DNA from: Streptomyces beigongshangae
Lineage (GTDB): Bacteria > Actinomycetota > Actinomycetes > Streptomycetales > Streptomycetaceae
DNA length: 33,062 nt
Assembly (NCBI RefSeq): GCF_019710745.1
Contig: NZ_JAHKJW010000036.1
Coordinates: 1 to 33,062, forward strand
Direction of reading: 5' to 3'
Shown: piece by piece, positions 1-7,514 of the stretch
Layout of the letters: the number at the start of each line of letters is the position of its first letter
How positions within the stretch are numbered: position 1 is the first letter of the stretch
Position numbers and translations under genes: made by a program
Notes under the pieces: model-generated
Databases searched by the model: none
Seen by the model: the letters and a program-made list of their open reading frames with translations, nothing else
What the model was told of the DNA's origin: nothing

Positions 1-1
1 C

Positions 2-316
2 CTGGGCACCTACACCGAACTGCCCTCCTCCAACCCCGCCGTCCTCGCCTTCCTGCGCGAAGCCCCCTCCGCGGTGGGGAACGGGGACGATCTCGTCCTG
101 TGCGTGCACAACTTCTCGCGCTTCGCCCAGCCCACCGAACTCGATCTGCAGACCTTCGGCGGACGCCACCCCGTCGAGCTCATCGGCGGCGTCCGCTTCC
201 CCGCCATCGGCGAACTGCCCTACCTCCTCACCCTCGCCGGCCACGGCTTCTACTGGTTCCGTCTCCACCAGGACCCCACTCCGCTCACCACACGCCGATT
301 GACGGTGTGCTCCTGA
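2..316 (+). CDS. treS: Trehalose synthase (maltose alpha-D-glucosyltransferase), C-terminal fragment
   Basis: Only the last 104 codons are inside the window; the reading frame is open from base 2 to the TGA at 314-316. The translated end (LVLCVHNFSRFAQPTELDL followed by a stretch with VELIGG and LPYLLTLAGHGFYWFRL) looks like the C-terminal beta-sandwich of TreS, a GH13 enzyme that interconverts trehalose and maltose in the cytoplasm. The next gene starts 14 nt later and encodes maltokinase, the enzyme that uses the maltose, so co-transcription is very likely. In streptomycetes treS normally sits between glgE and mak, so glgE probably lies just off the left edge (inference). The catalytic domain is not visible here. 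Confidence 0.85.
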   Translation: MGTYTELPSSNPAVLAFLREAPSAVGNGDDLVLCVHNFSRFAQPTELDLQTFGGRHPVELIGGVRFPAIGELPYLLTLAGHGFYWFRLHQDPTPLTTRRLTVCS

Positions 317-330
317 AAGGACGGGTCGTC

Positions 331-1740
331 ATGCGCAAGGTCGTCTCACCCCGCCCCAGCGGCCACACTCCGGCCCATCTGCTGACGTCGCTCGCCGATC
401 TGCTGCGGACCTGGCTGCCCGAGCAGCGCTGGTTCGCGGGCAAGGGCCGGCGGGTCACGGAGCTGTCCCTGCTCTCGGTCACCGAACTGCACCCGACGTG
501 CCTGCACCTCCTGGTCCGCACCGGGCAGACCTCGTCCCCGTCGCAGCCCGGCGACTGCTACCAGCTGTTCCTGGGGGTCGGGGACGAACTGCCTCCCCGG
601 CTGGCCCACGCCCGCATCGGGCGGGCGAGCCGGGGGCCGCTGGCCGGTCTGACCGTGTACGACGCCCTCCAGGAGCCCCGCTCCGCGGACCTGCTCCTGG
701 AGCGGCTGCGCACGGCCGGGACGGCGGGTCCCCTGCGGTTCGAGCGTGACGCGAAGGTGTCCGTCCCGGCCGGTCTGACGCCGCGCCTCCTCGGCGCCGA
801 GCAGTCCAACACCTCGCTGGTGTACGGCGACGCCTACGTCCTCAAGGTCTTCCGGCGGGTCCAGCCCGGTGTCAACCCGGACCTGGAGGTGCCGTGGGCC
901 CTGGCCCGCCAGGGGTGCACCCGGGTGCCGGCCCCCGTGGCGTGGTTCCGGACCTCGCAACCGCAGGTGGCGACGCTCGGTGTGCTCCAGCCGTTCCTGC
1001 CGGACGCCGCCGACGGATGGACCCTGGCGCTCGAAGCGCTCACCGCGGGACGGGACTTCGCGGACGAGGCGCACGAACTGGGACGGGCGACCGCCGAGGT
1101 GCACCTCGCGCTGGCCGTGGCGTTCGCCCCGGGCGCGCCGACCGGGCACGGGAGCAGACGGCTGGCGGCCGCGATGATCGAGCGGCTGGACGCGACGAGC
1201 CGGTCGGTGCCCGAGCTGCTGCCCTACGCGGCCGGGCTGCGGGGCGCCTTCGACGAACTGGCCGCCCTCGACTCGGGCCGTCCGGTGCAGCGGATCCACG
1301 GCGATCTGCACCTGGGCCAGGTGCTGCGGGCCGGGGAACGGTGGTTCGTCATCGACTTCGAGGGCGAGCCGGCCCGTCCGATCGCCGAACGGCGCCGGCC
1401 GCAGTCCCCCGTACGCGATGTCGCGGGGATGCTGCGCTCCTTCGACTACGCCGCGCGCAGCCGCCACCCGTGGCGCCCGGAGTGGGCGCTCCGCTGCCGG
1501 GACGCCTACTGCGCCGGGTACGCCGTCCAGGCGCGGTGGGACCCGCGTGCGCAGCCCGAGCTGCTGCGGGCGTACGAGACGGACCGGGCCGTGTACGAGG
1601 CCCTGTACGAGGCACGGCACCGGCCCGACCGGCTCCCCGTGCCGATGGCGGCGATCGCCCGCCTGGCCGAGCACCACCCCGTGCAGTCCGGCGGTCCGCA
1701 CACGCCGGTCCCTTCCTTCCACAGCGCCCAAGGAGGCTGA
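331..1740 (+). CDS. mak: Maltokinase
   Basis: This 469-residue protein, the usual maltokinase length, phosphorylates maltose to maltose 1-phosphate, the donor for GlgE in alpha-glucan synthesis. The N-terminal cap carries the family signature QRWFAGKGR (residues 32-40). The kinase lobe has EQSNTSLVYGDAYVLKVFRR (about 157-176, phosphate loop and lysine), the catalytic loop IHGDLHLGQ (322-330, Asp325) and the metal-binding IDFEGEP (341-347, Asp342). The ATG at 331 is preceded by GAAAGGA about 9 nt upstream, which decides the start although the frame stays open upstream. It lies 14 nt after treS and ends 3 nt before glgB, whose ribosome-binding site is inside its last codons, so translation is probably coupled. 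Older annotations call this gene pep2. Confidence 0.93.
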   Translation: MRKVVSPRPSGHTPAHLLTSLADLLRTWLPEQRWFAGKGRRVTELSLLSVTELHPTCLHLLVRTGQTSSPSQPGDCYQLFLGVGDELPPRLAHARIGRASRGPLAGLTVYDALQEPRSADLLLERLRTAGTAGPLRFERDAKVSVPAGLTPRLLGAEQSNTSLVYGDAYVLKVFRRVQPGVNPDLEVPWALARQGCTRVPAPVAWFRTSQPQVATLGVLQPFLPDAADGWTLALEALTAGRDFADEAHELGRATAEVHLALAVAFAPGAPTGHGSRRLAAAMIERLDATSRSVPELLPYAAGLRGAFDELAALDSGRPVQRIHGDLHLGQVLRAGERWFVIDFEGEPARPIAERRRPQSPVRDVAGMLRSFDYAARSRHPWRPEWALRCRDAYCAGYAVQARWDPRAQPELLRAYETDRAVYEALYEARHRPDRLPVPMAAIARLAEHHPVQSGGPHTPVPSFHSAQGG

Positions 1741-1743
1741 AAC

Positions 1744-4029
1744 GTGACAGGCCGCAACATCTCCGTGCCCCTGACCCCGCCGCCGTCCGTGCACGTCCGA
1801 GCTGCCGGGGCCGGTCCGTCCGGGCCGGGGCCGGGCGGCGCGGCCGGACGGCAGCCGGTCTCCTCGCTGGAGGGGGCGGACCGCGAACGGCTCCTGTCGG
1901 GGACCCATCACGATCCGCACGCGCTGCTCGGGGCGCATCCGGTGCCGGACGGCGTCGTCGTGCGTGCGCTGCGGCCGTTCGCCGAGTCCGTGGCGGTGTC
2001 GCTGCCGGACGGGCTGCGGATGGTGCTGGACAGCGAGGGCGACGGCCTCTTCTCGGGGGTGCTGCCGCTCGACCCGGTTCCCGAGTACACACTGCTGGTC
2101 AGGTACGGGGGCGGTGTCGAGCTGGAGGTGGAGGACCCGTACCGCTTCCTGCCGGCGCTCGGCGAACTCGATCTGCACCTCGTCCGCGAGGGCCGGCACG
2201 AGGAGCTGTGGCGGGCGCTCGGCGCCGAGCCGATGACGCACCAGGGCGTGGCCGGCACCCGCTTCACGGTGTGGGCGCCGAACGCCCGGGGGGTGCGGGT
2301 CGCCGGGGACTTCACCTCCTGGGACGGCACGCAGTTCCCGATGCGCTCGCTGGGCGCGGCCGGGGTGTGGGAGCTGTTCCTGCCCGGGGTCGGCGAGGGC
2401 GCGCGGTACAAGTTCGAGATCACGTCCCGCCACGGCGGCCGGTTCCTCAAGGCGGACCCGATGGCCCGCCGCACCGAGGTGCCGCCCGACACGGCGTCCG
2501 TCGTCACGGCCCCGCACCACGAGTGGGGCGACGCGCGGTGGATGGCCCACCGCGGCGACACACCGGTGCACATGGCTCCGTTCTCCGTGTACGAGGTCCA
2601 CCTCGCGAGCTGGCGGCCGGGGCTGACGTACCGGCAGCTCGCCGACGAACTGCCCGCGTACGTCGGCGACCTCGGCTTCACCCACGTGGAGCTGATGCCG
2701 GTCGCCGAGCACCCCTTCGGCGGCTCCTGGGGCTACCAGGTCACCGGCTTCTACGCACCCACCTCCCGACTGGGCACCCCGGACGACTTCAGGTACCTCG
2801 TCGACGCCCTGCACCGGGCCGGCATCGGCGTGATCATGGACTGGGTGCCCGCGCACTTCCCGAAGGACGACTGGGCGCTGGCGCGCTTCGACGGGGAGCC
2901 GCTGTACGAGCCGGGCGACGACCGGCGCGCCGAGCATCCCGATTGGGGCACCTACGAGTTCGACTTCGACCGGGTGGAGGTGCGCAACTTCCTCGTCGCC
3001 AACGCCGTGTACTGGTGCGAGGAGTTCCACATCGACGGGCTGCGGGTCGACGCCGTCGCCTCCATGCTCTACCTCGACTACTCGCGCGAGGACGGGCAGT
3101 GGACGCCCAACGTCCACGGCGGCCGGGAGGACCTCGGCGCGATGGCGTTCCTGCAGGAGATGAACGCGACGCTGTACCGGCGGGTGCCGGGGATCGTGAC
3201 CATCGCGGAGGAGTCGACCGCCTGGGACGGGGTGACCCGCTCCACCGACTCCGGGGGTCTCGGCTTCGGCCTGAAGTGGAACATGGGCTGGATGCACGAC
3301 TCGCTGGAGTACATCCGCCGCGAGCCCGTGCACCGCAAGTACCACCACCACGAGATGACGTTCTCGATGGTGTACGCGTACAGCGAGAACTACGTGCTGC
3401 CGATCTCCCACGACGAGGTCGTCCACGGCAAGCAGGCGCTGGTGTCGAAGATGCCCGGCGACTGGTGGCAGCAGCGCGCGAACCACCGTGCCTACCTGGG
3501 CTTCATGTGGGCCCACCCCGGCAAGCAGCTCCTGTTCATGGGCCAGGAGTTCGCGCAGGGTGCCGAGTGGTCGCAGGAGCACGGCCCCGACTGGGGGCTG
3601 CTCGATCCGGCGTACGGCGCGGAGGCCGACCACCGGGGGGTGCGGGACCTCGTCCGCGAGCTCAATCTGCAGTACCGGGCCACCCGGGCGCTCTGGGAGC
3701 GGGACACCTCCCCCGCCGGGTTCGCGTGGGTCGCCGGGGACGCGGCGGAGGACAACGTCTTCGCGTTCCTGCGGTTCGCGGCGGACGGGAGCCCGCTGCT
3801 GGCCGTCTCCCACTTCTCCCCGGCGGTGCGGCACGACTACCGGCTGGGTGTCCCGGACGGCGTGGCCGCCTGGCGGGAGGTCCTGAACACCGACGCGCCG
3901 TGCTTCGGCGGCAGCGGTGTCACCCGCTCCGGCGCCGTCAAGGCCGACCGGGAGGGGTGGCAGGGGTGGCCGGCCGGGGTGCGGCTCACGCTGCCGCCGC
4001 TGGCGACGGTGTGGCTGCGGCCCGCGTAG
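1744..4029 (+). CDS. glgB: 1,4-alpha-glucan branching enzyme GlgB
   Basis: A 761-residue GH13 enzyme that cuts alpha-1,4 chains and re-attaches them as alpha-1,6 branches; here it completes the GlgE route to branched glucan. Domain order is an N-terminal CBM48-like module pair (about 40-270), the (beta/alpha)8 barrel (about 280-640) and a C-terminal beta domain ending VWLRPA. The catalytic triad is visible: Asp436 in GLRVDAV, Glu489 in IAEEST, and Asp557 in SHDEVVHGK. The spacing between them (53 and 68) matches E. coli GlgB (405, 458, 526). The start is GTG with an ideal AAGGAGG (1730-1736) 7 nt upstream, embedded in the end of mak. The first 35 residues are Gly/Pro-rich and probably disordered. 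It is the last gene of the operon. Confidence 0.97.
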   Translation: MTGRNISVPLTPPPSVHVRAAGAGPSGPGPGGAAGRQPVSSLEGADRERLLSGTHHDPHALLGAHPVPDGVVVRALRPFAESVAVSLPDGLRMVLDSEGDGLFSGVLPLDPVPEYTLLVRYGGGVELEVEDPYRFLPALGELDLHLVREGRHEELWRALGAEPMTHQGVAGTRFTVWAPNARGVRVAGDFTSWDGTQFPMRSLGAAGVWELFLPGVGEGARYKFEITSRHGGRFLKADPMARRTEVPPDTASVVTAPHHEWGDARWMAHRGDTPVHMAPFSVYEVHLASWRPGLTYRQLADELPAYVGDLGFTHVELMPVAEHPFGGSWGYQVTGFYAPTSRLGTPDDFRYLVDALHRAGIGVIMDWVPAHFPKDDWALARFDGEPLYEPGDDRRAEHPDWGTYEFDFDRVEVRNFLVANAVYWCEEFHIDGLRVDAVASMLYLDYSREDGQWTPNVHGGREDLGAMAFLQEMNATLYRRVPGIVTIAEESTAWDGVTRSTDSGGLGFGLKWNMGWMHDSLEYIRREPVHRKYHHHEMTFSMVYAYSENYVLPISHDEVVHGKQALVSKMPGDWWQQRANHRAYLGFMWAHPGKQLLFMGQEFAQGAEWSQEHGPDWGLLDPAYGAEADHRGVRDLVRELNLQYRATRALWERDTSPAGFAWVAGDAAEDNVFAFLRFAADGSPLLAVSHFSPAVRHDYRLGVPDGVAAWREVLNTDAPCFGGSGVTRSGAVKADREGWQGWPAGVRLTLPPLATVWLRPA

Positions 4030-4048
4030 GTCCGTTTTCTTCCTCTTC

Positions 4049-4072
4049 TTTCTCTTCGGTTTTCTCTTCGGT
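4049..4072 (+). repeat. 12-bp tandem repeat inside a pyrimidine tract after glgB
   Basis: TTTCTCTTCGGT occurs twice back to back (4049-4060 and 4061-4072). It sits in an almost pure C/T run that begins at about 4034, four bases after the glgB stop, and is strikingly T-rich for this genome. There is no strong hairpin directly in front of it, so it is not a textbook intrinsic terminator by itself. It could be a C/U-rich Rho-loading or RNA-processing region, or simply a slippage product. Confidence 0.8.
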
Positions 4073-4158
4073 CCGGTCCGGATGACCGGCTCCTCGCCCG
4101 GAGAACCGGCCCCTGTGTGCGTCCGCTCCCCCGGGGAAGGCGCGCACACGGGCCGGGT

Positions 4159-4189
4159 CGGGCCCGGCGGGCACGACCCGCCGGGCCCG
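4159..4189 (+). terminator. Hairpin terminator of the treS-mak-glgB operon
   Basis: A perfect 13-bp stem (4159-4171 paired with 4177-4189) closes a 5-nt CACGA loop and is followed by a short T-containing tail. It lies 130 nt after the glgB stop and 57 nt before the next start, where an operon terminator is expected. Streptomyces terminators often lack long T runs. Confidence 0.7.
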
Positions 4190-4245
4190 TTCGTTGCCCG
4201 GTCGCCGCTTCCCGGCACTGATCCCGCAGCGCAGATTGGACTTCC

Positions 4246-5148
4246 GTGGCCGACACCGTTTCCTCCTGGCCCCACTCCCCCGTCAAGGTCGGCCTGGTCG
4301 GCGCCGGCCCCTGGGCGCGCGGGGTGCACGCGCCCGTCCTGGCCGCCGGACCCGAGACGGAGCTGACCGCGGTGTGGGCGCGGCGTCCGGAGGCGGCGCG
4401 GGAGACCGCCGAGCCGTACGGGGCCGTCGCCGCGCAGCGTTTCGAGGAGCTGCTCGACCTGTGCGAGGCGGTGGCCTTCGCGGTGCCGCCGGACGTCCAG
4501 GCGGATCTCGCCGGGCGCGCGGCGAAGGCGGGCAAGGCGGTGCTGCTGGAGAAGCCGGTCGGGCTGGACGTGCCGTCCGCCCGGCGGCTCGTCGACGCGA
4601 TCGACGGGGCCGGGGTCGTCTCCCAGGTCGTCCTCAGCAACCGCTACCACCCCGTCGCCCGGGAGTTCCTGCGGGCCGCGCGGGCCGTCGAGGTGTCGGG
4701 GGCCCGTTCGTGCGGTCTGAGCAGCGCCTTCCTCGGCGGTGACTTCGCGACCCCCTGGCGGCTGGAGCACGGTGCGCTGCTGGACGTCGGACCCCATGTC
4801 CTGGACCTGCTGGACGCCGCGATCGGGCCGATCACGGAGATCCGCGGCACCGGGGATCCCCGCAAGTGGATCGAGCTGACCTGCGAGCACGAGAGCGGAG
4901 CGGTCAGTCAGGCCTCGCTGTCCGGGTCGGTCGACGTGCGGCCCGGGATCATGCGCGTCGAACTCTTCGGGCCCCGGCCGGGTCTCGTGTACGACAACGC
5001 GGACCTGGACGACGACGCGTGCTGGCCGGTACTGCGCCGGGACTTCGCCACCGCCATGCGCTCGGGGGTGTCCGGCGAACTCGACGCCCGGCGCGGCCTC
5101 CGCCTCCAGGAACTGATCGCACGGGCGGCGTCGACCACCGGCCGCTGA
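4246..5148 (+). CDS. Gfo/Idh/MocA-family oxidoreductase
   Basis: A 300-residue NAD(P)-dependent dehydrogenase of the glucose-fructose oxidoreductase / inositol dehydrogenase family. The N-terminal Rossmann motif GLVGAGPWA is at 16-24, and the family signature EKPVG has its catalytic-type Lys at 103. The C-terminal alpha/beta domain contains HGALLDVGPHVLDLLDAAIG, where the conserved DxGxH-type segment supports substrate binding. The start is GTG at 4246 after the operon hairpin; no strong ribosome-binding site is visible. The substrate cannot be read from sequence; sugars, inositols and their derivatives are typical. It stands alone between the glucan operon and the convergent MFS gene, so a role in sugar metabolism is only suggested by position. 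Confidence 0.85.
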   Translation: MADTVSSWPHSPVKVGLVGAGPWARGVHAPVLAAGPETELTAVWARRPEAARETAEPYGAVAAQRFEELLDLCEAVAFAVPPDVQADLAGRAAKAGKAVLLEKPVGLDVPSARRLVDAIDGAGVVSQVVLSNRYHPVAREFLRAARAVEVSGARSCGLSSAFLGGDFATPWRLEHGALLDVGPHVLDLLDAAIGPITEIRGTGDPRKWIELTCEHESGAVSQASLSGSVDVRPGIMRVELFGPRPGLVYDNADLDDDACWPVLRRDFATAMRSGVSGELDARRGLRLQELIARAASTTGR

Positions 5149-5220
5149 GCCCACCCGGCGCGAGGGCTGATCCCGGTCCGGGTCGGCCTCGTCGTCCACC
5201 GGGTCGAGCCGGCCGGACCG

Positions 5221-5236
5221 GGCCCTCCGGAGGGCC
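5221..5236. terminator. Possible bidirectional terminator
   Basis: GGCCCTCC is followed directly by its reverse complement GGAGGGCC, in a G/C-rich stretch with further pairing possibilities up to 5285. It lies between the convergent stops at 5148 and 5287. The stem is short, and the exact fold among several alternatives is uncertain. Confidence 0.4.
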
Positions 5237-5286
5237 GGGCCCTGCGGCGGGCCGGCCCTCCAGGAGGATCGGGCTCTCCGGCCGGG

Positions 5287-6690
5287 TCAGGCGGTCACGC
5301 TGTAGCGGCGCAGCGCCGGCATCGTCACGGCCAGCACCAGCATGGAGACGACGACGAGGAGACCGCCTCCCACGACCGCCGTGCGGGCGCCCAGCGCCGA
5401 CCCGGCCGTACCGTGCAGTACGTCGGCCAGCCGCGGACCGCCCGCGACGACGACCGTGAAGACGCCCTGCATCCGGCCCCGGAGCTCATCGGTGACGGCG
5501 GAGAGCAGGATGGCGCCGCGGAAGACCATGGAGACCATGTCGGCGACACCGGCGGCGGCGAGGAACGCCACCGCCACCCACAGGTTGGCGCTCAGTCCGA
5601 AGCCGGTGACGGCCACGCCCCAGGCGATCACGGCGACGATGACCATCAGGCCGTGCCGGCGCACCCGGGAGAAGGTGCCCGACATGAGTCCGCCGAGCAC
5701 CGCGCCGACGGGGACCGCCGCGAACAGCAGTCCGAGCGCCAGGCCCTCGCCGTACGGCGCGTACGTCTGGGAGGCGAGCTGGGGGAAGAGCGCGCGGGGC
5801 ATGCCGAGGACCATGGCGATGATGTCGGCGAGGAAGGACAGCAGCAGCACCTGGTGCAGCGAGATGTGGCGGAAGCCCTCCGCTATCCCCCGCAGCCCCG
5901 CCCGGCCGGCTGCCGTCGCGGCGGCGGTCAGGGGCGGCAGCGCGGGGAGCCGGTGGACGGCCCACACCGTGGCGCACAGGGCCACGGCGTCGATCAGGTA
6001 GAGCTCGGCGAGGCCCACCACCGGGATGAGCGCGCCGGCGAGCAGCGGGCCGGCGACCAGACCGGTCTGCATGACGGTCGAGCCGAGGGCGTTCGCCGCG
6101 GCAAGCTCCTCCTCGGGCACCAGCCGGGCGATGGATGCCTGGCGGGCCGGTGAGTTCAGCCCGAAGAATGCCTGCTGGACGGCGAGCAGCACCATCAGGA
6201 CGGCGACCGAGCCGAGTCCGGTGACGGCCTGGACCCAGAAGAGCAGGGAGGTGACGGCTATGCCGGTGTTGGTGACGAGGAGCAGTTTGCGCCGGTCCAC
6301 GCTGTCGGCGACGGCGCCGCCCCAGAGCGCGAAGACGACGAGGGGCAGCAACCCCGCGAAGCTCGCGTAGCCGACCCAGGCCGAGGATCCGGTGATGTCG
6401 TAGATCTGTTTGGGTACGGCGACGGCGGTCAGCTGACTGCCCACGGCGGTGACGACGGTCGAGGACCAGAGACGGCGGTACGCGGGCCGGCGCAGCGGGC
6501 GCGTGTCCATGGTCCAGCGGCGCCACCCGGTCCGCGTACCGCCGTGGGCCGGGGCCGGGGCTGCCGGGCCCTCCGTGCCCGTCGGGTCGGCCGTGGCCGC
6601 GGGCCTCGCCGTGCCCGCCGCCCCTTCCACCCCTTCGGCTTCGGGCCGCCGCCCCGTGCCGTCGTCCGCACTGCCCTTGCTGGTGTCCAC
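5287..6690 (-). CDS. MFS transporter (multidrug/enterobactin-exporter-like)
   Basis: A 467-residue major facilitator superfamily protein with about 12 hydrophobic segments from residue 75 onward. Its loop-2 signature GGAVADSVDRRKLLLVTN and overall layout match the MFS_3 group (EntS-like and macrolide/multidrug exporters). It is expected to be a proton-driven exporter in the cytoplasmic membrane. The GTG at 6690 has a weak AGGA about 5 nt upstream. The first 60 residues are Ala/Pro/Gly-rich and hydrophilic, and an ATG at 6510 (MDTRPLRRPAYRRLW) would give a more typical N-terminus, so the start is uncertain. It lies downstream of the TetR gene in the same orientation, separated by 133 nt with a possible weak hairpin, so co-regulation is possible but unproven. 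Confidence 0.88.
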   Translation of the reverse strand: MDTSKGSADDGTGRRPEAEGVEGAAGTARPAATADPTGTEGPAAPAPAHGGTRTGWRRWTMDTRPLRRPAYRRLWSSTVVTAVGSQLTAVAVPKQIYDITGSSAWVGYASFAGLLPLVVFALWGGAVADSVDRRKLLLVTNTGIAVTSLLFWVQAVTGLGSVAVLMVLLAVQQAFFGLNSPARQASIARLVPEEELAAANALGSTVMQTGLVAGPLLAGALIPVVGLAELYLIDAVALCATVWAVHRLPALPPLTAAATAAGRAGLRGIAEGFRHISLHQVLLLSFLADIIAMVLGMPRALFPQLASQTYAPYGEGLALGLLFAAVPVGAVLGGLMSGTFSRVRRHGLMVIVAVIAWGVAVTGFGLSANLWVAVAFLAAAGVADMVSMVFRGAILLSAVTDELRGRMQGVFTVVVAGGPRLADVLHGTAGSALGARTAVVGGGLLVVVSMLVLAVTMPALRRYSVTA

Positions 6691-6796
6691 GCCCGTCCTG
6701 GTTGCTCAGTACATCTTTCGATCGGGGATCACTATCGCCGATGCCGGGCGAGGGCGGTACGGCGGGTCGGTCCGTGGACGGGCGGAGGGGCAGACG

Positions 6797-6812
6797 GGCC
6801 CGTGAACGGGCC
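6797..6812 (-). terminator. Weak hairpin after the TetR gene
   Basis: GGCCCGTGAACGGGCC is a palindrome giving a 6-bp stem with a TGAA loop, 11 nt downstream of the tetR stop on the minus strand. It is too short to be confident of termination; some read-through into the MFS gene is likely. Confidence 0.3.
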
Positions 6813-6823
6813 GTGGCCCGCCG

Positions 6824-7420
6824 TCAGGAAGCGGCAGCGGCCGTCCGCAGGAGCATCTCCGCCTGCTCGCGGGCGTGCTCCAGCGCCCCGGGGAGGACGC
6901 GCAGGCCGAAGGCGACGAGCGCGCCCTCGTGGAGCAGCATCAGGGTCCGGCCCAGGAAGTCGGCCCCGGTGGGCACGAGCGGACGGACGAGATCGGTGAA
7001 GAGCGTGAGCATCCACTGCTTCTGGCCCGTGATGATCGCGTACGCCGGATGGGACGGATCGTCGATCTCCGCGTGGGCGTTGACCATGCTGCAGCCTCTG
7101 GGGCTGGTCGCGTCCATCCACTCGCGTGAGACGTCGAAGACGGCCAGGACCCGGTCGGACGGCGACCCACAGGTGTCGAGACGGGCGTCGAGGCAGGCGC
7201 GCCAGCGCTCGTCGCGATCGGCGAGGTACTCCACCACGAGCTGGTCCTTGGAGCCGAACCGGTCGTAGAGCGTCTTCTTCGTGACCCCGGCCTCCGCGGC
7301 GATCAGGTCGACACCGACCGCATGGATCCCGCGCTCGTAGAACAGCCGCCCGGCCGCCTCCAGGACGCGGCGGGCGGCCGGGGTCATCGCCACTCGGCGG
7401 GGCGTCTCCGTAGGGTTCAT
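6824..7420 (-). CDS. TetR/AcrR-family transcriptional repressor
   Basis: A 198-residue DNA-binding regulator. The helix-turn-helix is at about residues 37-57 (VDLIAAEAGVTKKTLYDRFG), with the signature FGSKDQLV following. The C-terminal ligand domain (70-198) is typical in length. It is divergent from the EamA permease with a perfect 18-bp inverted repeat between them, so it very probably represses itself and that permease, with release by a small-molecule ligand (inference). The ATG at 7420 has GGAGGG immediately upstream, which is unusually close. An in-frame ATG at 7387 (MTPAARRVLEAAGRLFY) would remove 11 residues but has no ribosome-binding site, so the longer form is listed. Confidence 0.92.
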   Translation of the reverse strand: MNPTETPRRVAMTPAARRVLEAAGRLFYERGIHAVGVDLIAAEAGVTKKTLYDRFGSKDQLVVEYLADRDERWRACLDARLDTCGSPSDRVLAVFDVSREWMDATSPRGCSMVNAHAEIDDPSHPAYAIITGQKQWMLTLFTDLVRPLVPTGADFLGRTLMLLHEGALVAFGLRVLPGALEHAREQAEMLLRTAAAAS

Positions 7421-7429
7421 CCCTCCATA

Positions 7430-7475
7430 GTAGACCGATCTGTATACTCGGCGCCAGGTATACAGATCGGTCTAC
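7430..7475. promoter_or_regulatory. TetR operator, perfect 18-bp inverted repeat
   Basis: The arms at 7430-7447 and 7458-7475 are exact reverse complements (GTAGACCGATCTGTATAC and its complement), separated by a 10-nt spacer. The site fills the space between the tetR start at 7420 and the eamA start at 7515. TATACT/TATACA hexamers inside the arms could be -10 boxes, so repressor binding would block both promoters. The two identical arms could bind one repressor dimer each. Confidence 0.85.
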
Positions 7476-7514
7476 TTTTCTGTCGGCCATCTACCGTTGG
7501 AGGTGTGCGGTGCC

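Noticed and set aside
894..4085. A 1063-codon plus-strand frame overlapping mak and glgB
   Set aside because: It is out of frame with both enzymes, Arg/Gly/Pro-rich and without any recognisable motif.
346..5199. A 1617-codon open frame on the minus strand opposite mak, glgB and the oxidoreductase
   Set aside because: It mirrors three recognisable plus-strand enzymes with intact catalytic motifs. Long antisense frames are normal in genomes with extreme third-position G/C, and its translation is low complexity (Arg, Pro, Gly, Val) with no domain.
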